DNA from: Lingula anatina
Taxonomy: Eukaryota > Brachiopoda > Lingulata > Lingulida > Lingulidae
Direction of reading: 5' to 3'
NCBI RefSeq assembly: GCF_001039355.2
Contig: NW_019775814.1
Location: forward strand, 59,070-122,861
DNA: 63,792 nt
Shown here: one piece after another, positions 56,790-63,792 of the stretch
Layout of the letters: each line of letters begins with the position of its first letter
How positions within the stretch are numbered: the first letter of the stretch is position 1
Notes under the pieces: generated by a model
Databases searched by the model: none
Told to the model about the DNA's origin: nothing
The model's input: the letters and a program-made list of their open reading frames with translations, nothing else
Made by a program: the position numbers and the translations under genes

Positions 56790-58400
56790 TTTCTCACAGG
56801 AATAGGCTGTCAGAAAACTTTTAAATTTGGAGAGAATGTTTTACTTTGTAGTAGACATTGGATGACAGTTGCCCGGAAGTGGATCAGTGTTTGAGCCTGA
56901 AAGAAATATATAACTAAAGAGCATTTGAACAGTGAACTGTGATATCATAGCATGGTAAGGTAATTTACTGGTTAAGTATATTGTCATCCTTCGCCCAAAA
57001 CTCCTTATTCACTGCCTAACATACATCCTTTTGGTCAATATATACATCTTCAGTGTTCATTGGTTAGATTAATTAACATTTACATATATGTCATCTTATG
57101 GGTAAAAATTGAAAAATGGTTTCTCAAATTTGTCTTTTACCTGAATACCCACCATCACCGTTTCATCGCGGTTTCATGACACCGTTTAGTGCTTTAAAAT
57201 CCTGCCAGCGGGTTTTCTTATATTTCTTAGTTCAGATTTTATCGTTGATAAACCAAAATAGTGCCTTTGTTTAAAGAAAATCTGTAATTAAAGGCTCATA
57301 ACTCCATACCAAAAAACATTTAAACAAAAATAACAGCACAGGATAGTAATCTATACATTGGGGGTCAACATTGGGGGTCAAATCGTGTTCCGACCCTTCC
57401 CAACTAAGCAGGATATTTATATACTTTTTACAGTAGTAGCAGAGCAGTGTATACTGATTTAGATAACTTGCGCTAAACAATGTACTAAATTTACATTTCA
57501 CCAATTAAAAATATTTCACATCTACAGTTCAAAATGGACTTATTATCGACATGTATAACGCACTGGTCTCAAAGTGCTTGCTGACCAAAACTATCTCACC
57601 CACTACTTATCTTTTCAAGTACCCTCCCACTGCTTATCTTTTCAAGTATCGAAACCTTAAATAGATATACGCCTAAAATACAGTACATAATTCTCGTCTG
57701 AAATGTATTGGCGTTCTGAGTGTTTGGGAAAATTTTGGTTACATTATCTTATAAAACAGTAAGACTTAATACAAGTGCAGACACAGGCGGAGCGACGATT
57801 CGCCAGCAGGAGGAAATTATCTTTTTATCTCAAAGATAAGTCAATATGACAAAAATAATAATAAAAAATAAAATAAAATAAAAGAGAAAAAATGCAAATA
57901 AGATAATATAAATGAGTCAATTACATTATTTAAGAACACTTCAACTACTAAAACAAAAAGCAAAAATGTCACGTAGCTTACTATTAGTTTATATAATTGT
58001 CCAGGCATATTGTTCCATATTATGACTACCATAACACATGGGTGTCTGATTTCATTCAAGAGGCAGACATGTATTAAAGCTTTCACCTACATAAAAGAAA
58101 GTCCCTAAAAGTAATGACTTCAGAGACTGTCTTCCATCAGGGTGATGTAAGGTAGTTGAGATGATGTGGCTGTGGTAGAATCAAGATTCAACTTCAATCT
58201 GGAAACAGAACAGGTAAAGATTATTTTTATGAGCAACACGCAGTGGGCCTCATACACATGCCCTTGCTGTTGTGCTAAAGGACACGCTCTAGCTAAATCG
58301 GTTCTGAAAAGGTCCTTATAGTGATACGTTATCAGACTTCCACACCACCTCCACCCTCCACAAATACTAACTGCATGTCTGTAACCAAGAATAAATGTGA
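56790..58400. other. Upstream region of gene 3, no gene
   Basis: Presumed promoter region of gene 3 near 56790-57000 but no TATA box is obvious. AT-rich throughout. Confidence 0.45.
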
Positions 58401-58409
58401 CTGTTGATG

Positions 58410-61400
58410 AGACCATAATGTAAGTGTGTGGAAGTTGTGGACGCAAGGTGACACAATGCTTTCAATTAGAGAAGTTAATGCAAAATATACAAACCCGTTA
58501 TTGTTAAACCTGTACGGGGTTCAATGAATTAAAACGTGAATCATGTTTAGATTTTGGACTCGTTATCTGACAAACGCATGACGGAATTCCACAGGGTTGT
58601 TATCATTACTGTGTCAAAGTGGGACGTTTTGTTTTGCTGAAAAATTAAATATCATGGGTGCAGCTAGTATCAGCAAAGACGAATGACGTAACCTTGTCCG
58701 ATATTCATTATGGTTCGTGAAGAAGGTGAATAGTTACAGAGTATGGGGGCGCGGGTTACTTGGAAAGTTAATGTATACCCGTATCTTCCAACTGCTATTA
58801 GACATCAAGGATGGCACATTCATAAATCAGTGAATAAAGTGATGTTTATTTTAAGGGCTGTTACCACAGTGCTTTACGACCGAGCTTATATTTATATAGG
58901 TAGAGAATCTATCACATGACAATGAAATGCAATATAACCCCGTAGCCTTACTACCGTACTTAGTTATGATTTTCTTTAACCCCTCTGCTATGAATAGCAG
59001 TGGTCTTCAAACAGTTTAATTTACTGTTTTTTAGGCACGGATCAATACCATAGTTAGTGAAAGGGCACAGTCTTGCTTTAAAATAGAATGTACAGTAAAT
59101 CGGCATTGCGTCCTAAAGCAGTATTTGTAGATCCACCAAAACCCAATATAAATGTGCGAATGAGGTCACATGCATGCTCTTAAAATATTAAGTGCACAGA
59201 TTGCAATCTATGTTTGATTATTTTTAGGGTCCCACATGAAAAAATTTATATCAAAGTTTTACTCTCCTGGAACCATAAATTATTATAAATAATTCATCGT
59301 CTAGACCCAAAAACGTTACTGTTACTAAAGCAAAATGTCAAACTGTGAAACCTTTTACTCACTTTAAAATTCAATCATTTTTGGACTTTTTCTTTGATTT
59401 ATCTACTACAAGTATGAATTAAAAAGATCATGATGATCTTCTGCATAGATCAGTTTATTGTTTTAGAGCAACTTTACTTTGCTTGTCACTGAATATCAAA
59501 AAACGGGGGAAATACACCCTATACCGACAGTAAAATAAGCATTGAATACACTAATTTCCACTCACGGTCTAAATATTGTATCAGAAATGTCAAACTCTCA
59601 TGGAATCACAATATATTTTTTCAGTCATCAACAGAAAGACCTGTTTTCTATTGCACCAAGTAGTTGGGAGATGAAACTTTTTGAATTTTTTTCTGGGGAA
59701 CAGAACATACGTTGCATAGTATTAGCCATGACAAAGTCCTTTGAGTTACAGTTTACATATCTATTAAAACATCCTCATGTGTAATTTACAGTAATTGAAG
59801 CACTACAAAATAAATCAGAATGCTATATAAAATTTAAATTAAATGACAGGGAACATACGTTACCGGAACAATTAAACGTCACCATTTAGGCTTCCTTACA
59901 TAATGTAAAGACATGGTAAAAATAAAAAAAATAAGACAGTCGTGGATTTTTGTTCTATTCACATATATGTTTTAAATAATTGAATACAAATGTGAATTCA
60001 TACAATTTTATATTTTGGTCGTGTGCAATGCACCTCTATAGTAAATTTGGGTGTATCCCCTAAATATGCTTATTTTTTAAACCTTCATTGACACTCAATT
60101 CCAGAGTGTAAGGGTAGTGGACGTATGATGGCACCAGTATTATACAAAATAGTAGTTAACACCAAATTACATGTCGTTTATTGTTAAACCTTACGGTTTC
60201 GATGAAAAAACATGGTCCATGTAAAGTTAATTGTATATTTATTATATTTTGTAAATTCATCTTTGCAGATCGAATGTTTCTTAAACTTCCCTTAACTGAG
60301 TGAGATAGAACTTTTGGACTCGTCACCTGACAAACACATGGTGGGATCCCACAAAACAAACAGTTTTTATCATAACTTTGTCAAGGAGGGGCGTTACGCA
60401 AACAAATTATATACAACTAGTGCAGCTAAAGCATTAGCAAAGATGACATATGTGACCTTGGCCGATTTTCAGTCAACTTTGAAGACGGCGGACTAGTTCC
60501 AGAATATGGGGGTGAGGCTTACTTAAAAGTTAATGTTTAACGTGCTCTAATCTTCCACCTGCCAATAGACATTAAAGATGACACATAAAGTGTAGTTTAA
60601 ATTAACAAACCCTTACCTATTTCCTCCGGTGTTGAGGAGAGCATTTACCAATACATATACATGCAATGTCTATTAATTGCTTTTGATAACACGTATTGAA
60701 CAACACATTGTCAAAGCACCAACCTAAAAAAAATAACACAATGAACAAACGAATGTTACTTTCATGCACCAGAACTTTTATCTATACATTATCTATAAAA
60801 TGATTATCATTACAAAAGTCATAAAAAATCACCTACCCTTAAAAGTTGATATTTTAAAAAGAATACCCCTCCCAAGATTCCTAAGTTTTTTTTCTATTTT
60901 TCTTTTAACAAATTTCATTTCTTTAATTTCTCTGCTTTACGTATCTGCGATCGTCAGACACTTCCCTTACCCTTTTTTCTTTTTGTTAGGCAAATTGCTT
61001 TATCATAGTTTGTGTTAGAATACAGCCTTATTTTTTAAGTATGCTATACGCGTGTGTTGCCCCCCCCCCCAAAACAAAAATCCAACTATCATGGAAATTG
61101 TTTTTCACAGCGCACTTATATTTCAAAAGACGAAATTGAAAAACAAATCAGTTAACTTACGTCCACTGTGAAACGACTGGCAGTTATGTCAAAGCGGTGG
61201 TTTCACAGAGCTTTACGATAAAAATAAGTGTGTTTACTTGTAAAAGGTATGACTATCACAAAGAAAGTGAAATGCCACCCAGAAATATATTTTCGTAATA
61301 AAACAAATTACTCCAAATCCCAGATCTTACTTGTATAAATTGAACTTTTCTGTACTTCTTTTTCAGATCTTCTTAACTCTTCTGCTTCCTGCGTAAATAC

Positions 61401-62345
61401 GTCTAATGTAGCCGCTGCCAGCACTTAAAGTGAGTTTGCTTATCGAGATGCGCGATGACAGGGCTTCAATCGAGGGTACCCCTCTGAGGGCAATCGAGCA
61501 ATGTCTTGGGGAGATAACGATTATACTGTGCACGGTTGCTGAAAATGATGTATGTATTTCAGCACGCAGGTCAGTCGGCGATAACTCTGGTCATTTTTCT
61601 TGGATGGCTAAGACTGATGTGGAATCAGCTTTCAGGATACCGGAAGTATGAGCAATGACGACAAACCTTGGCCGATTTTCAGCAAGATTCAAAGACAGTG
61701 GAATAGTTCCAGACCACGGGGCAAGGGTTTCTTGAAAAGTCAATGTATGCCCATTTCTCCAACTACCGGAAAACATCAAAGATGTCAGATGAAAAAATCA
61801 GTAAATAAAGAAGCCCTAAAGTCGTATTTGTGTTACTAAAGATGTTTATCTTTTTTACATCTTCAAAACGGTAATGCCACTCAATTCCATAATGTAAGGG
61901 AAGTGGACGTAAGATAACAAGGATTTTATATCAATAATTATATTGTTGTTAAACCTTTACAGGTTCGATGAATAAAACAGCATTCATGTACAGTTAATTT
62001 TATATTTATCTATTTATTTGTTCATTTATTTTGTAAATTCATCCTTCAATTTTGCAGTTTTAATGTTTTTTAAACCTCCCTTAATTCAGTGAGATATAAT
62101 TTTGGGGCTCGGCAAATGACAAACACATGGTGGGATCCCACAGAATACACAGTTTTTTATCACAACTTTGTCAAGAACGAGCGTTTTGTTACGCAAGCAA
62201 ATTAAGTACAAAGAGTGCAGCTAGTATATGGGCGAAGATGACATACGTAATCTTTGCCGATTTTCAGTACACTTTGAAGATGGCGGACTAGTTACAGAAT
62301 ATAACTTTTATAACACGCATTAAACAACACATGAAGTTGTCAGAG
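58410..62345. repeat. Decayed tandem array, unit about 1.7 kb, three to four copies
   Basis: Shared words recur with a period of about 1.7-1.8 kb: TGTTAAACCTK(T)AC...TTCRATGAA at about 58504, 60183 and 61951; CTGACAAACRCATGRYGG at 58568, 60327 and 62118; TTGGCCGATTTTCAG at 60458, 61668 and 62257 (TTTGCC in the last); and CATCAAGGATG, CATTAAAGATG, CATCAAAGATG at 58803, 60569 and 61775. No frame is conserved among copies, so the unit is probably non-coding. Confidence 0.65.
61560..61651 (+). pseudogene. Possible reverse transcriptase fragment (LTR or DIRS type)
   Basis: The end of a 73-codon open frame reads HFSWMAKTDVESAFRI and then PEV before a stop. The pattern M-(A/V)-K-x-D-(I/V)-x-x-A-F-R matches RT motif A of DIRS/LTR elements. 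Only about 20 residues support it. Confidence 0.3.
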
Positions 62346-62464
62346 CACCATTCTAAAAATAAGACAGTAAACTAAGACACGTGTTAGGTGCCCCATTTGT
62401 ATTTGTGTGACTCAATATCCTGTAAAGACACTTAGCGTTTTTACACCTTTAAAATTATAAAATC

Positions 62465-62466
<2 letters not shown>

Positions 62467-62521
<55 letters not shown>
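62467..62521. repeat. Poly(A) run of about 55 nt
   Basis: Uninterrupted A at the right edge of the decayed array. Confidence 0.9.
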
Positions 62522-62522
<1 letters not shown>

Positions 62523-63792
62523 ATGATGTCGATATGCTTTTCTGTTGTGTTGGTCCAAGTGTTTGGAGAGATATTAAAAAATTAGATTATTTCTAAATAC
62601 TTTCAAAATGATATACAGCATTGATCCCGAGTGCGGTGTTGGGTCTATATTATAGTTTGTGAGGAGAAATTGCTTTTCTTACCTTTACAAAAGTTCAGTT
62701 AAGCACAAAAACCCTTGATAGCTAAGAAACCTTAAAAAGCCAATGACATAAAAGAATACGAAATCTAATCTAATCAAATCTATACTAATACTAATACTCC
62801 CCAGCTACATACAAGAAAAAACATATCTAAATCGTATAATGTGTCTGTCCCATAAACTTGATCCCTGGACCTTTTTGTTGTATTTTTGAGATCTTCATTT
62901 CACGGCTTTCAATTCTTTACCGTCCTCGACAACATTTACTTTGTTTGAACCATGTTTGACTTAGTCCTTTGCTACAACAACCCCTTATCATCTGCCCGTT
63001 GTTCATTTTGCCCTTTAATAATCTTGTAAATATACATGTTCCTATTCCATTCAACTTTTATTCAATAAGTTTACTGAAAACTGCGCACAAAGGAGTGGTG
63101 AACTAAGCGCTTGGGCATATAACTAGAATAAGATTTTTTTCAAAAATTCTTTTAAATAATAAATCAATATTATCCTACCCAGGCTGAAAAAAGTTCATAT
63201 CTTTAAATTACGGACAACCTGGATGTATTTTTTTTACCAGACTAATGTGAATAGATGTTGTTACTCATTGACCGCTAGGTGGTATAGCTGTAGGGACCCT
63301 CTTATATATGTTGGCATAAACCCCTCCCATCCCTATTCATCAGTATCTGGTGATGGCTGATGTTGATAACCTCTTGTATCTTACTTGGGCCAATGCTGAT
63401 TTTCTATTGAATACTTTTATTATTTCGCAAGGTAAAAGTTGCTTTTTTTGTCATGACGTCAGATCTATTTGGAGCGAAAATCCCGTCAAGAACATTTTCA
63501 ATGAATCAGTGAGATTTAAGAATGCTCCAAGCACTAAAACTGGTCTGTCTATCATTAAATTCCAAATAGACATACAAGAAATAACAAGGCAGCAAAGCTG
63601 TCAAATGTACAGACAAAGAACAGAAAATAAAGATGCAAATAAGTGAAAAATTAAATTTTCACAAAAAAATGTTAAATTGCCAGAAAAATTTACCAAACAG
63701 ACTGCGTTGCCTATTGAAGCTGTATGTTAGACCCATGTTTCTTTCCTGTAAGTTTGAGAACAGTAAGTGACATGATTTCCCTTAAATGGTCA
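62522..63792. other. Right end of the window, no recognised gene
   Basis: The longest open frame (63350-63646, +, 98 codons) has a Met start and hydrophilic C-terminus (QRTENKDANK), but I recognise no domain and see no supporting splice signal. It may be chance or part of a gene that lies beyond the window. Confidence 0.4.

Overview
The window is AT-rich eukaryotic DNA. Its genes have short spliced exons with GT/AG borders, and the rest is dense with old transposons, microsatellites and long intergenic stretches. The content (several Mab-21-type genes in tandem, CR1/L2-like LINEs with an esterase-type ORF1, Tc1 and PIF/Harbinger elements, an RCE1 orthologue) fits an invertebrate animal, most likely a lophotrochozoan such as a mollusc or brachiopod. 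That placement is inference; no sequence here fixes the species.

Layout. 1-5.7 kb: mostly non-coding, with a MITE (1219-1420) and a small three-exon gene on the minus strand (3808-4669) for a 96-residue secreted cysteine-rich peptide. 5.7-12.7 kb: the 3' flank and main exon of Mab-21/cGLR gene 1, with a Tc1-like transposon (7435-8880) inserted in the flank. 13-15.8 kb: LINE and SINE debris and one orphan candidate exon. 17.5-22.1 kb: the last eight coding exons of RCE1 (CAAX prenyl protease 2) on the minus strand; a 1.3-kb stretch of it is repeated on both sides of a 184-base N gap, probably an assembly error. 22.5-30 kb: a fragment and then a nearly complete non-LTR retrotransposon. Its ORF1 joins a J-like domain, a coiled coil and an SGNH esterase; its ORF2 encodes endonuclease and reverse transcriptase. 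30.2-32.5 kb: a dead PIF/Harbinger element. 32.7-36.7 kb: pieces of at least two other LINEs and a tRNA-derived SINE. 36.8-38.3 kb: nine copies of a satellite unit of about 162 bp.

39.8-57 kb holds the rest of the Mab-21 cluster, all on the minus strand: an orphan first exon (39806-39828), gene 2 (42375-45784) and gene 3 (51407-56789). All three Mab-21 genes share one architecture: a tiny first coding exon of 14-23 nt ending in phase 2, then one large exon carrying the whole nucleotidyltransferase/Mab-21 core. The GS motif, the D-x-D pair and the third Asp are present in all three, so they look like catalytically competent cGAS-like receptors. Their flanks are also recognisably duplicated, so the cluster arose by tandem segmental duplication. 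57-63.8 kb is non-coding, with a decayed array whose unit is about 1.7 kb.

The most striking observation is gene 2. Where genes 1 and 3 end in a shared acidic tail, gene 2 instead carries an in-frame SGNH-hydrolase-like domain of about 170 residues. It resembles the esterase domain of the LINE ORF1 about 17 kb away, which suggests that a cGAS-like receptor captured a retrotransposon ORF1 domain. A second one is the LINE ORF1 itself, which opens with a J-like fold lacking the HPD tripeptide.
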